Positions 1 to 8,671 of a DNA stretch of 64,000 nucleotides are shown piece by piece (positions within the stretch are counted from its first letter, which is position 1; each line of letters opens with the position of its first letter). This stretch comes from Pseudomonas putida (GTDB lineage Bacteria; Pseudomonadota; Gammaproteobacteria; Pseudomonadales; Pseudomonadaceae), in contig NZ_JANHLD010000004.1 of assembly GCF_028682455.1 (NCBI RefSeq), positions 124,001 through 188,000 of the forward strand. The letters are read 5' to 3'. The notes under the pieces are model-generated. The model made no database searches. It was not told the DNA's origin and worked only from the letters and a program-made list of their open reading frames with translations. A program made the translations under genes and the position numbers.

Positions 1-587
1 AAGCGTTCAGGCGGTTGGTGCAGGTTGATATCGGCATCGTAAAGCAAGTTGACCAGCTCGACGATCATGATCGCCGACAATCCCCAGATCTTGTACTCGC
101 CAAAACGGTAGCTGGGCACATACCAGCTGCGGCCCTGGTAGTCGATGCGATGGGTGTGATCGCGCGGGTCCTGGCGAAAGAAGGCCAGAGGCACGGTGAA
201 CACGGCGGCGATCTCCGCGTCGTTGGCCTGGTACTCGACATAGTCGGGGATCAGCCCGACAAACGGCGTAACCTTCAGCCCATGCAGCGAGATCAGCGGG
301 CTCAACGGACCTATGATCTCCACCAGTCCTGGCGGCAGGCCGATTTCTTCTTCGGCCTCACGCAGAGCGGTGAAAACCAGGTCGGGGTCTTCCGGGTCAC
401 GTCGCCCACCGGGAAAGGCCACTTCGCCACCATGGGTCGAAAGCCCCTTGGCACGCAGGGTCAATACCAGTTCGGGCTCTTCGCTGCGGGTGATGGGCAA
501 TAACACTGCAGCCTCGGGAAAGCGATGGTCGGTTTCCAGGGTATTGGGCGTATGACTGCTCACGCGGCGAAGTAGCTCGTCCAGCAT
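1..587 (-). CDS. CoA pyrophosphatase-type Nudix hydrolase (C-terminus off the left edge)
   Basis: Probable Nudix hydrolase of the CoA pyrophosphatase (NudL/UPF0035) type, a family that cleaves CoA to phosphopantetheine and 3',5'-ADP. The frame starts at the ATG complementary to 585-587, behind a purine-rich GAGAGAG Shine-Dalgarno, and stays open to base 1, so about 195 residues are present and the end is missing. The family signature is clear: FPGGRRDPEDPDLVFTALRE (residues 58-77) runs into EEEIGL, which gives the CoA-type PGG(x)2DP element plus the REx2EEIG Nudix box; residues 51-57, THGGEVA, precede it. It diverges from the second Nudix gene with a 132 bp gap. Family call is firm; the exact substrate is inferred. 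Confidence 0.88.
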   Translation of the reverse strand, partial: MLDELLRRVSSHTPNTLETDHRFPEAAVLLPITRSEEPELVLTLRAKGLSTHGGEVAFPGGRRDPEDPDLVFTALREAEEEIGLPPGLVEIIGPLSPLISLHGLKVTPFVGLIPDYVEYQANDAEIAAVFTVPLAFFRQDPRDHTHRIDYQGRSWYVPSYRFGEYKIWGLSAIMIVELVNLLYDADINLHQPPER

Positions 588-719
588 TGCTCTCTCTCGA
601 TTCAAAGCCTGTCCTGCATGATGCACCAAAGCCGCGAACCGCCCAAGCCCCGTGGTGATCCGGCTTGCAGCCGCGGTGACAGTGGCGCCAAGATAGGCGC
701 AACCTACAGGAATAAAAGC

Positions 720-1274
720 ATGAAATTCTGCAGCGCGTGCGGCAAACCGGTAATTCAACGCATTCCCGAAGGCGACACACGCCTGCGCTACGTGTGCGAG
801 CACTGCCAGACCATCCACTACCAGAACCCCAACATCGTCGCCGGCGTGCTCCCGACCTGGGGTAGCCAGGTTTTGCTCTGTCGCCGGGCCATCGAGCCGC
901 GCCGGGGTTACTGGACCTTGCCGGCCGGGTTCATGGAGAACGGCGAGACCGTGGAGCAGGCGGCCCGTCGCGAAACCGTCGAGGAAGCCTGTGCCCGGGT
1001 CGGGCAGATGAGCCTGTACCAGCTGTTTGACTTGCCGCACATCAATCAGGTGCACGTGTTCTTTCGCGCCGAGCTGGCCGACCTGGACTTTGCCGTCGGC
1101 GTCGAGAGCCTGGAGGTGCGACTTTTCGATGAAAGTGAAATCCCGTGGGACGAGCTGGCTTTCCGGACCGTCAGTCGTACCCTAGAATGCTATTATCGTG
1201 ACCGCATCGAGCAGCGCTATCCGATTGGCAACGAATGTCTGTCGCCATTGCTCATTTCGTCACTCAACACCTAG
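720..1274 (+). CDS. Nudix hydrolase with N-terminal zinc ribbon
   Basis: A 184-residue Nudix hydrolase. The first 30 residues hold two CxxC pairs (C4/C7 and C26/C29), a zinc ribbon as in NADH-pyrophosphatase relatives. The Nudix box follows at about residues 70-91, with G70, E76 and RETVEE (84-89). The usual Gly after the EEx of the box is replaced by Cys91, a small departure from consensus. The start at 720 is chosen because it begins directly with the zinc-ribbon motif and has an AGGA upstream; an earlier in-frame ATG at 618 would add 34 unlikely residues. The substrate is probably a nucleoside diphosphate derivative but cannot be read from sequence. The transpeptidase gene follows 19 bp later. 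Confidence 0.85.
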   Translation: MKFCSACGKPVIQRIPEGDTRLRYVCEHCQTIHYQNPNIVAGVLPTWGSQVLLCRRAIEPRRGYWTLPAGFMENGETVEQAARRETVEEACARVGQMSLYQLFDLPHINQVHVFFRAELADLDFAVGVESLEVRLFDESEIPWDELAFRTVSRTLECYYRDRIEQRYPIGNECLSPLLISSLNT

Positions 1275-1293
1275 TTTTCAGGGATATCGTTTC

Positions 1294-1851
1294 ATGCGCT
1301 GGTTGTTTGCCCTTTTCTGCCTCAGTGTGGCTTCGGTGTCCCAGGCAGCGTTTACCGAAACCATCGTGACCAAGCCTATCGAAAAGGTCGCGCCCTCGCC
1401 TCTCCAGCTCAAACCGGCAGCGCCGGCGCAGATCGACAAGATCCTGGTGCTCAAGTCCGAACGCCGCCTGCAACTGATCAGTGGCGGCGCCCCGCTCAAG
1501 ACCTATCGCATCTCCCTGGGCAAGCAGCCCAAGGGACCGAAGTTGCGCGAGGGCGACAAGCGCACCCCAGAAGGTTTCTACTGGATCGACTGGCGCAAGG
1601 AGAGCGAGCGCTACAACCTGGCGATGCATGTGTCCTACCCGAACATCAGCGATTCGGCGCGAGCCCGGCGCGAGGGCGTACCGCCCGGTGGCATGATCAT
1701 GATCCACGGTACGCCGCTCGATGAAGAGTACCCTGAAGAGGTATTCCACACCCTGGACTGGACCGAAGGCTGCATCGCCATGACCAACCGGGACATGCGC
1801 GAAGTATGGAACATGGTGCCGGATGGCACGATGATCGAAATCCGCCCCTGA
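1294..1851 (+). CDS. L,D-transpeptidase family (YkuD-fold) exported protein
   Basis: A 185-residue exported protein. It opens with a Sec signal peptide (MRWLFALFCLSVASVSQA, cleavage near residue 18) and carries a YkuD catalytic domain. The motif is HGT (138-140), then 19 residues on TEGCIAM with the nucleophile Cys160. Enzymes of this family make or edit 3-3 peptidoglycan cross-links or attach lipoproteins in the periplasm; some close relatives act only as hydrolases. It is short for a full L,D-transpeptidase and shows no LysM or PG-binding domain. The start at 1294 places the signal peptide first. A GC-rich hairpin follows the stop. Confident on family, not on the exact reaction. Confidence 0.87.
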   Translation: MRWLFALFCLSVASVSQAAFTETIVTKPIEKVAPSPLQLKPAAPAQIDKILVLKSERRLQLISGGAPLKTYRISLGKQPKGPKLREGDKRTPEGFYWIDWRKESERYNLAMHVSYPNISDSARARREGVPPGGMIMIHGTPLDEEYPEEVFHTLDWTEGCIAMTNRDMREVWNMVPDGTMIEIRP

Positions 1852-1866
1852 AATCCTCTTCCTACC

Positions 1867-1887
1867 TTCCGGCGCATTGCGCCGGAA
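1867..1887 (+). terminator. Hairpin after the L,D-transpeptidase gene
   Basis: Perfect 9-bp inverted repeat TTCCGGCGC / GCGCCGGAA with a 3-base loop, 16 bp past the stop codon. It lacks a clear U-tract (TCTCCTC follows), so it may be a weak terminator or an mRNA 3' end stabiliser. Confidence 0.5.
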
Positions 1888-2007
1888 TCTCCTCACAAAA
1901 ACCTGCCTCCCCACTTACCCGGCATCCGTCTCGGTAGTACATCCACACAGATTGCGCGTCTTTAACATCCAGTTGGCGGATAACCCGCAGCTTCTGGATG
2001 CTCGCCC

Positions 2008-3702
2008 ATGCCCCGCTACCGTCACACCCCGTATTGCACCTGTGCCCTGGTCATGGCGGCGGCCTTGCTGTGGGCCAATCAATCGGCGGCGACAGACAGC
2101 ATGCCGGTCATGCAGCAACTGCGCGAACAGCGCCTTCAGCAGGAACAGCTCGAGCACCGTCGGCGCCTGCGCACACTGCAACGCAGCGATGACACCCCCA
2201 TTGAGCCAGAGGCTTCCCCTCCCACCGAACAAACCCAGACGGCCTGCTGGCCGCTGAGCGGGGTTCGCCTGGCGGGCAATCGGCAGTTGTCTTCGACCGA
2301 CCTTGTGCAGGCCCTGCAACCGCTGATCAAGCCGTGCATGAGCCCGGCGCAGATCAACCAGGTGCTCAAGGCCATTACCCAGCGCTACGTAGACGCCGGC
2401 TACCTGGCCAGCCGGCCTTATCTGGACCGCCAGCCGCATGCCGGCGGCACGCTGGACATCGTCATCGTCGAAGGCTTCGTCGAGTCGATCGAGCTGGCCA
2501 GCCCCGGCCTTCCCCTGTCACTGCGCAGCGCATTCCCCACCTTGCTCGGCCAGCCACTGCGCCTGGATGAGCTCGAACAGGGCCTGGACCAGCTCAATCG
2601 GCTCAAAGCCTTCGACCTTACCGCCGACCTGCTGCCCGGCAGCGTCGAAGGCGCGACCCGCGTGCTGGTGACCCCACGCCAGCTCGGTGCTCGCTGGCAC
2701 CTGAACAGCAGCGTCGACAACCGGGGCAACGATGCTACCGGACGCGAGCGCCTCAACCTTGGACTGGGCCTGGACAGCCCCCTTGAACTCAACGACTTCA
2801 TTCAGCTGTCAGTCAACGCCACGCTCAAGCCCGGCGCGAACTACAGCCGTGGCCATGGCCTGTACTACAGCATTCCCTACGGCCCCTGGAGCTACGCCCT
2901 GGGCCTCAATCAATTGCAGTACCAATCGCGATTGCCCGGCAGGCGGCTGTTCAGCAGCGGCCGCAGCGATTTTTTCAGCCTGGGGCTTGAGCGAAACCTC
3001 TGGCGAAACCACCAAGGCCTGCTCAGCACCAGCTGGCGCCTCGAGCACAAGCGCCTGGACAACCGCCTGGCCGACTATCGCCTAGCGCTGCAAAGCCCGA
3101 CCCTCACCAGCCTGGAAGCAGGCCTGAACCTGCTGTGGCTGGAAGACGGCGTGTGGAGCGCCTACCTGGGCCTGTCCCAGGGACTGCACTGGCTCGGCGC
3201 CGACCGTGTCCAGCGGTACCGCCACGCCCCGCAGCCGCAGTTTCGCAAGTACCGCGCCAACCTCCTGCACCTGCGCCAAGGCCAGGATCCTGCATGGCCG
3301 TGGCGCTGGCAGAGCGAACTGAACCTGCAGTACAGCCCCGACCCCTTGCCTGCCGTCGAACAACAGCAAGTGACTGACGACACCGCCGTGCGCGGCTTCC
3401 GCCAGCAGGCGGTCGCCGGCGCCAGCGCCGCGGTGTGGCGTAACAGCCTGAGCCAGCCGCTCCCGCTTGGCCTGCCCCATGGCCTGGTACTTCGGCCCGT
3501 CGTGGGCGTCGACCTGGGCTGGGCCAAGTACGACCACGGCAGCACACCCCAGCGGCTGGCCGGCGCGCATGCCGGGCTAGAGCTGAGCATGCCAGGCAAC
3601 CAACTGCGGTTCGATTACCAACGCGCCCTCCATGCCAGCGGCAAGCGTCGCCAAGACCTTGAACCCGGCTTCTGGCTGCTGGAGTGGGTACTGAACATCT
3701 GA
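2008..3702 (+). CDS. TpsB transporter of a two-partner secretion system (ShlB/FhaC/HecB family)
   Basis: A 564-residue outer-membrane beta-barrel transporter that exports the adjacent TpsA protein. A signal peptide covers about residues 1-28. Next comes a Gln/Glu/Arg-rich helix (about 35-62, QQLREQRLQQEQLEHRRRL), matching the N-terminal plug helix of FhaC. A POTRA_2-type domain follows at about 79-155 (GVRLAGNRQLSSTDLVQ), with the remainder being the ShlB-type POTRA and barrel. Length is normal (FhaC is about 555). The TpsA gene begins 25 bp after the stop, so the two are co-transcribed. The start lacks an obvious Shine-Dalgarno but places the signal peptide correctly. Confidence 0.93.
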   Translation: MPRYRHTPYCTCALVMAAALLWANQSAATDSMPVMQQLREQRLQQEQLEHRRRLRTLQRSDDTPIEPEASPPTEQTQTACWPLSGVRLAGNRQLSSTDLVQALQPLIKPCMSPAQINQVLKAITQRYVDAGYLASRPYLDRQPHAGGTLDIVIVEGFVESIELASPGLPLSLRSAFPTLLGQPLRLDELEQGLDQLNRLKAFDLTADLLPGSVEGATRVLVTPRQLGARWHLNSSVDNRGNDATGRERLNLGLGLDSPLELNDFIQLSVNATLKPGANYSRGHGLYYSIPYGPWSYALGLNQLQYQSRLPGRRLFSSGRSDFFSLGLERNLWRNHQGLLSTSWRLEHKRLDNRLADYRLALQSPTLTSLEAGLNLLWLEDGVWSAYLGLSQGLHWLGADRVQRYRHAPQPQFRKYRANLLHLRQGQDPAWPWRWQSELNLQYSPDPLPAVEQQQVTDDTAVRGFRQQAVAGASAAVWRNSLSQPLPLGLPHGLVLRPVVGVDLGWAKYDHGSTPQRLAGAHAGLELSMPGNQLRFDYQRALHASGKRRQDLEPGFWLLEWVLNI

Positions 3703-3727
3703 TGTCCCCAACCAAAAAGAGAAGACC

Positions 3728-6700
3728 ATGATGTACACACTCCCCACCCCCTCAGCCTCCAGCTGGCTAACCCCCAATCATCTGCGCTGGATGATTGCCC
3801 TGAGTCTGCTTGCCCCTTGCGTGGGCCTGGCCGATACCGGCCTGCAGCCCATCGCCGGCGCCGGCGGCGTACCGGTGATCAGTAACGCCCACGGCGTGCC
3901 GGTCATCGCCATCGTTGCACCCAATGCCGGCGGCCTGTCGCACAATCAGTTCCTGGACTACAACGTCAACAAACCCGGGGTAGTCCTGAACAACGCCACC
4001 GAGGCCGGACGGTCGCAACTGGCCGGCGCCCTGGCAGCCAACCCGCAGTTCCAGGGCCAGGCCGCCTCGACCATCCTCACCGAAGTGATCAGCCGCAACA
4101 CCTCGCGCATCGAAGGCCCCCAGGAGATTTTCGGGCGACCGGCCGACTACATCCTGGCCAACCCCAACGGCATCACCCTCAACGGTGGCAGCTTCATCAA
4201 CACCACCCGGGCGGGCTTCCTGGTCGGCAACGTCGAAACTGACGGGCAAGGCATCAAACTGCTGGACACCCGCAACTCCACTGGCAGCCTGCAGGTACTC
4301 GATGGCGGCCAGAGCAACCTTGCTGGCGCGCTCGACCTGATCGCCCCGCGCATCGAGACCACTGGCCCGCTCAACGCACGCGACGCGTTGAACCTGACGA
4401 CCGGACGCAACCTGATTCGCAACAGCGACCATGTGACCCTCGAACACCTGGCATCCCCAGAGGGCAGCATCGATGCCAGTCTGTTCGGCGCCATGCAGGC
4501 CGGTCGCATCCGTATCGTCAGCACGGCCGAAGGCGCCGGCGTACACGTGGGCTCGCGGCAGATGGTCGGGCATGAAGGTATCGACATCCACTCGGCAGGC
4601 GCCTTGCAGGTCAGTGGCAGTGCCAAGCAGCCCAGCCAATTGAGCGCCGATCAAGGTGCCGTGAACTTGGCCTCGGCGCAGGACCTGGGCCTGAGCGCAG
4701 TTCAGGTCGAGGCCCAACGGATCCAGGCCAAGGCAGGCAAGAACCTGAACCTCGATGCCCAGACCCGGGAGAGCCTGAAACACGACAGCGAAAAGCGCGA
4801 AAAAAAATGGTTGTTCGTCACCACCGAAACCTACAACCGCGACACCACCCGCACCGACCGCACGCAGACCGGCTCCAGCCTGCACGCAAGCCAGGGCATC
4901 ACCCTGGAAGCAGGCCAGGACATGAACCTGGTCGCCGCAACGGTGGACGCCGGTGGTGAACTCAAGGTCAAGGCCGGTGACAAGCTGACCGTCGCAGCCG
5001 GCATCGACAGCACCCAGGTCGATGAAAAAATCCGCCATCGCAAACACCTATGGCGCGGTGACACGGACAGCAGCGTCTATGAGGAACGCGCCAAATCCAG
5101 CACCTTGTCCGGCGCGCAGGTATCCCTGGAGTCCGGTGGTGCCACACGCATACTCGGCAGCCAGGTCACCAGCCCCGGCGACATCGCGCTCAAGGCCAGC
5201 AGCCTGGAAGTGGCCGAAGTCGCCCTCAAGCACTCCCAGGATGCCAAGGGCTACAGCGGTGACCTGGTGTCCGGCGCCTTCTTCGGTAAAAACAGCAAGT
5301 CCGTGGGCGAAGGCCACAAGGCCAGCGGCAGTGCTATCCAGTCAGGTGGCACGCTGAACGTGGTGGCAGATGAGGTGCAGATCAGAGGTTCGAAGGTCAA
5401 GAGCAAGGGCGACGCCCTGGTGATCAGCGAAAAGGGCCAGCTGTCGATCGAAGCGGCCCAGAGTGAGTCGAGCCTCAGCCGTCGCGAAAACGACAGCAAG
5501 CTGTTGGGGCTGATCGGCCACACCCGCGAGCACCAGGAGCAACGCAAGGATGTGCTGAAAAGCGACCTGTCCTCCGACAGCGACCTGCGCCTGGCCAGTG
5601 CCGACGAAATTCGCGTGATCGGCTCAAAACTCGAGGCTGCCAAGCAACTGCAGCTCAAGGCGCAAAAGGACATCACCATCGGCACCGCCGAACAGCTGCA
5701 CACCTCGACATCCAAGCAACAAGACAGAGGCTTCACCGCCAGCGCCGGCCAGACCCAAAACGCCGGCGATGGAAAACCTGACTCCCACCAGTACAGCGCC
5801 TCGGTGGGCTACAACGTCAACACGGTCGACACGCGAACATCCGACAAAAAACAGCTCGCCAGCGAACTCAACGGCGGCCAGGTACAACTGATCAGCGAAA
5901 ACGACGTTACCGTCAAGGGCTCCCATGCCGCGGCCAATGCCGGCGACGTTGAGGTCAATGCCAAGAATTTGAACCTGGTCGCTGCTCAAAACGAACAATC
6001 GGTGGTCACCACTACCACGCACAGCGGTGGCGGGCTGAAGGTCAGCGGTGGCATCGACGCGTTGGGCAGCGCTTTCGAGGGGTACCGCAAGCAACAGGTG
6101 CGGAATGACCACGGCAGCCAGGCCCAGGGCAGCAGCCTGACCTCCAGCAACAACCTGAAGATCGATACCGGCCACCTGGTTACCGAGGCGGCCACGATCA
6201 AAGCCGGACAGGGCCTGACCATCACCGCCGACACCATCGAGAACCGCGCGCAGGCCGATATCAAGCGCACTACGCTCGCCGACAACAACTGGGAAGCCAA
6301 CCTGGGTGCAAGCCTTGTCTACCGTGACATAAGCCGTCCGATTGAAAGAATGGTCACCGGCGAAGAGGCAAGCCGCTTCCAGCAGGCGTCGGTCGAGGAT
6401 TCCCTGGCCCCGCCGACGGTGGGGGCAGACCTTGGTGTCAAGCACCTGAACCGCAAAGAGATCAACAGCACCAGCACCGCCCAGGTCAGCCAGCTGACTG
6501 GCGGCAGCGTCAACATCAAGGCCAGGACCCTCGACGACACCGGCACCCAGTACCGGGCAGATACCGGGGCGTTGGTCATCGAGGCGCAGTCCCACCACCT
6601 CGCCGCGGCCCAGGACAGCACCAGTCACAGCCTTGACCGCCTGGACGTCGACACTGGCGTTCGGGTTGAAACCAGCACCGGCAGCGACCTCAACCTGCGC

Positions 6701-8287
6701 CTGGCCGGAAAGGGTGGGCGCCTGCAAACCGACGAGCACACGCAAACGGCACGGGCGGGCAGCCTGTACGGGCAAACCGGGATTCAGGTTCAACTCGGCA
6801 GCGACGGGGCCTATGAAGGCACCCGCCTCAACGCCGGTGACGGCTCGCTACGGATAGAGGCCGCAGGCGACTTGCGCTTGACCCAGGCCCAGGATCAACA
6901 GCGCCAGCAATCGAACGAACTCAAAGGCGATGCCTGGGCCAAGGGCGGCAACAGTCCCGCTGGCACGGGGCTGGAATTTCGCGGCTACCTGGATCAGAAA
7001 AAAAGCGAACGCGTCGACACCCAGGCCCGGGTCGCACAGATCGATGCCAAGGGGGATGTCCTGCTCAAGTCGGGCGGTACGCTGGAATTGGTCGGCACCG
7101 GTATCGGCAGCACCGGCAACAAGGTCGCCAACGTCACCCTGGAAGCAGACGGACCGGTGCAGGTCAAGGCTGCCACCGACACCCGCCGCGCCCAGGGCAG
7201 CAGCCTGGGAGGCGGCCTTGAGCTGGCGGGCAAGACATCCGCCGACGGCAAGGGCGGCGGCCTGGGCGGGCATTTCGGCTCCGGGCGCATTGACGAGACC
7301 AGCAGCACCGCTACCGGGGCACAGTGGTTCGCATCCGACAAGGTGAGCATCCGCAGTGCCGGCCTTCAGGACGATGCCGTGCATCTGCAGGGCCTGAACG
7401 TCTCGGCAGACAAAGTGGCCGTCAATGCCACCAATGGCGGCCTATTGATCGAAGCAGCCAGCAGCAGCGAACATCGCGACAACCTGGAGCTGACCGCAGG
7501 TGCAGGCATCAACAGCACGCCAGGCGCTACGCCAGAAGACGCCAAACGAGGGCTGTATGGCCGCGTTCAGGTGAACATTGACCAACGCGACAACCTCACC
7601 CACCAGAACAGCCAGTGGCGCGCCCAACACCTCGCCCTCAACAGCCTGCTCGATACGCGTCTTGAAGGCGTGCGCATCGATGCCGGGAAAATCGACGGCG
7701 AGATTGGCGGCAACTTGCGCGTCGCCAGCCGTCAAGACCGTATCAACGCCTTGAAAGTGGAAGCCGACGCACGATTGAGCAAGGAGAAGAACCCCCAGGG
7801 CTATATCAATGCCGCCAAATCCGTTGCCGGTCCGCTGGGTAGCAAAGCCGAGAAAGCCGTCGGGCCAGCGGTACAAAAAGTCGATCCGAACCTGTCTCCG
7901 ACCTTCAACTTCAAGCTTGAGCACGCCCAAAGCGAATCGGTGGCCAGCCAGAGCACACTCAGTGGCCGCGACGGCATCCACCTGGATGTCGCCGGCGCCA
8001 CCGAGTTGTCCGGTGCCCGACTGCAGACCGCCAAAGGCAAGGTTGAACTGGGTTCAGGCCCGGTCACCCAGCAGACCCTGAACGGCCGTGACTACCGCCG
8101 CGAGGTGGGCATCAATGCCTCCAAGGCACCGGTGGACCTGATCACCGGACTGATCGACGCCTACAAACCCGGTAACAGCAGTACCTCCGGCGAAACGCCG
8201 GTAGACCTGGGGCTGGTTCGCACCAGTGGCCACGACCGGACCACCACCGTGGCATCGAGTATCCATCAGCCTGGCAACCGCCACTAA
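3728..8287 (+). CDS. TpsA filamentous-hemagglutinin-like adhesin, no toxin domain
   Basis: A 1519-residue secreted exoprotein, the partner of the TpsB gene just upstream. It has a signal peptide (about 1-35). The TPS/hemagglutination-activity domain follows (about 38-250), including the hallmark NPNGI at 145-149. Many FHA-2-like repeats then run to near residue 1400 (alternating lines such as LEAGQDMNLVAATVDAGGEL). The C-terminus contains no VENN or similar pretoxin motif and no recognisable nuclease or pore-forming domain, and no small immunity-like gene follows. It therefore looks like an adhesin rather than a CdiA contact-dependent toxin. The ATG at 3728 follows an AGAGAAGA ribosome-binding site; a second ATG is at 3731. 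A strong terminator closes the unit. Confidence 0.9.
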   Translation: MMYTLPTPSASSWLTPNHLRWMIALSLLAPCVGLADTGLQPIAGAGGVPVISNAHGVPVIAIVAPNAGGLSHNQFLDYNVNKPGVVLNNATEAGRSQLAGALAANPQFQGQAASTILTEVISRNTSRIEGPQEIFGRPADYILANPNGITLNGGSFINTTRAGFLVGNVETDGQGIKLLDTRNSTGSLQVLDGGQSNLAGALDLIAPRIETTGPLNARDALNLTTGRNLIRNSDHVTLEHLASPEGSIDASLFGAMQAGRIRIVSTAEGAGVHVGSRQMVGHEGIDIHSAGALQVSGSAKQPSQLSADQGAVNLASAQDLGLSAVQVEAQRIQAKAGKNLNLDAQTRESLKHDSEKREKKWLFVTTETYNRDTTRTDRTQTGSSLHASQGITLEAGQDMNLVAATVDAGGELKVKAGDKLTVAAGIDSTQVDEKIRHRKHLWRGDTDSSVYEERAKSSTLSGAQVSLESGGATRILGSQVTSPGDIALKASSLEVAEVALKHSQDAKGYSGDLVSGAFFGKNSKSVGEGHKASGSAIQSGGTLNVVADEVQIRGSKVKSKGDALVISEKGQLSIEAAQSESSLSRRENDSKLLGLIGHTREHQEQRKDVLKSDLSSDSDLRLASADEIRVIGSKLEAAKQLQLKAQKDITIGTAEQLHTSTSKQQDRGFTASAGQTQNAGDGKPDSHQYSASVGYNVNTVDTRTSDKKQLASELNGGQVQLISENDVTVKGSHAAANAGDVEVNAKNLNLVAAQNEQSVVTTTTHSGGGLKVSGGIDALGSAFEGYRKQQVRNDHGSQAQGSSLTSSNNLKIDTGHLVTEAATIKAGQGLTITADTIENRAQADIKRTTLADNNWEANLGASLVYRDISRPIERMVTGEEASRFQQASVEDSLAPPTVGADLGVKHLNRKEINSTSTAQVSQLTGGSVNIKARTLDDTGTQYRADTGALVIEAQSHHLAAAQDSTSHSLDRLDVDTGVRVETSTGSDLNLRLAGKGGRLQTDEHTQTARAGSLYGQTGIQVQLGSDGAYEGTRLNAGDGSLRIEAAGDLRLTQAQDQQRQQSNELKGDAWAKGGNSPAGTGLEFRGYLDQKKSERVDTQARVAQIDAKGDVLLKSGGTLELVGTGIGSTGNKVANVTLEADGPVQVKAATDTRRAQGSSLGGGLELAGKTSADGKGGGLGGHFGSGRIDETSSTATGAQWFASDKVSIRSAGLQDDAVHLQGLNVSADKVAVNATNGGLLIEAASSSEHRDNLELTAGAGINSTPGATPEDAKRGLYGRVQVNIDQRDNLTHQNSQWRAQHLALNSLLDTRLEGVRIDAGKIDGEIGGNLRVASRQDRINALKVEADARLSKEKNPQGYINAAKSVAGPLGSKAEKAVGPAVQKVDPNLSPTFNFKLEHAQSESVASQSTLSGRDGIHLDVAGATELSGARLQTAKGKVELGSGPVTQQTLNGRDYRREVGINASKAPVDLITGLIDAYKPGNSSTSGETPVDLGLVRTSGHDRTTTVASSIHQPGNRH

Positions 8288-8308
8288 TCCACGCCTGCCG
8301 TACAGGCA

Positions 8309-8349
8309 CAAAAAAGCCGCGGCCGATTCAACACCGGTCGCGGCTTTTT
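8309..8349. terminator. Bidirectional intrinsic terminator after tpsA
   Basis: AAAAAAGCCGCG pairs with CGCGGCTTTTTT around a short loop. A-tracts and T-tracts on both sides let it stop tpsA from the left and the NIF3-like/purL unit from the right. Confidence 0.88.
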
Positions 8350-8357
8350 TAGTGGCA

Positions 8358-8669
8358 TCAAAAGTCTGCGAGCTGCCAGACCTCATAGGCCGGGGTTTGG
8401 TAAGGGTGGCTCTGTTTGAGCGCGGCGACCACCGAGGCAATCCATGCATCGGCTACCACCAGCTCCACCCGCCATTCTTCGACCTGCTCGACGACACCGG
8501 TTTGCCCGATGAACGGCTGGCTGCCGTCCAACGGACGAAACTGGCCCTGGCCCAACACCTGCCAGGCGCAGCAGTCGTAGTCGCCGATGCGTCCGCCGCC
8601 TGCGGCGAACACCGCCGTCTTGACGGCCTCCACATGGCTGGGCGGGACGAAGAAAGCGAGCTTGTACAC
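8358..8669 (-). CDS. NIF3-like (YqfO-type) small protein
   Basis: A 103-residue protein resembling the stand-alone YqfO/NIF3 insert domain (often labelled NGG1p-interacting factor). It reads VYKLAFFVPPSHVEAVK at the start and ends KQSHPYQTPAYEVWQLADF, where the HPYxTPAYE segment is typical of the family. The function is not established; metal binding is likely. I choose the GTG at 8667-8669 because the conserved alignment begins at that residue. It lies only 2 bp past the purL stop codon, so the gene is probably translated from the purL transcript. An ATG farther upstream (8714) would overlap purL and add unlikely residues. Confidence 0.78.
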   Translation of the reverse strand: MYKLAFFVPPSHVEAVKTAVFAAGGGRIGDYDCCAWQVLGQGQFRPLDGSQPFIGQTGVVEQVEEWRVELVVADAWIASVVAALKQSHPYQTPAYEVWQLADF

Positions 8670-8671
8670 CC

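Noticed and set aside
8288..8357. Possible CdiI-like immunity gene after tpsA
   Set aside because: Only a terminator lies here and the next gene is a NIF3-like protein on the other strand.
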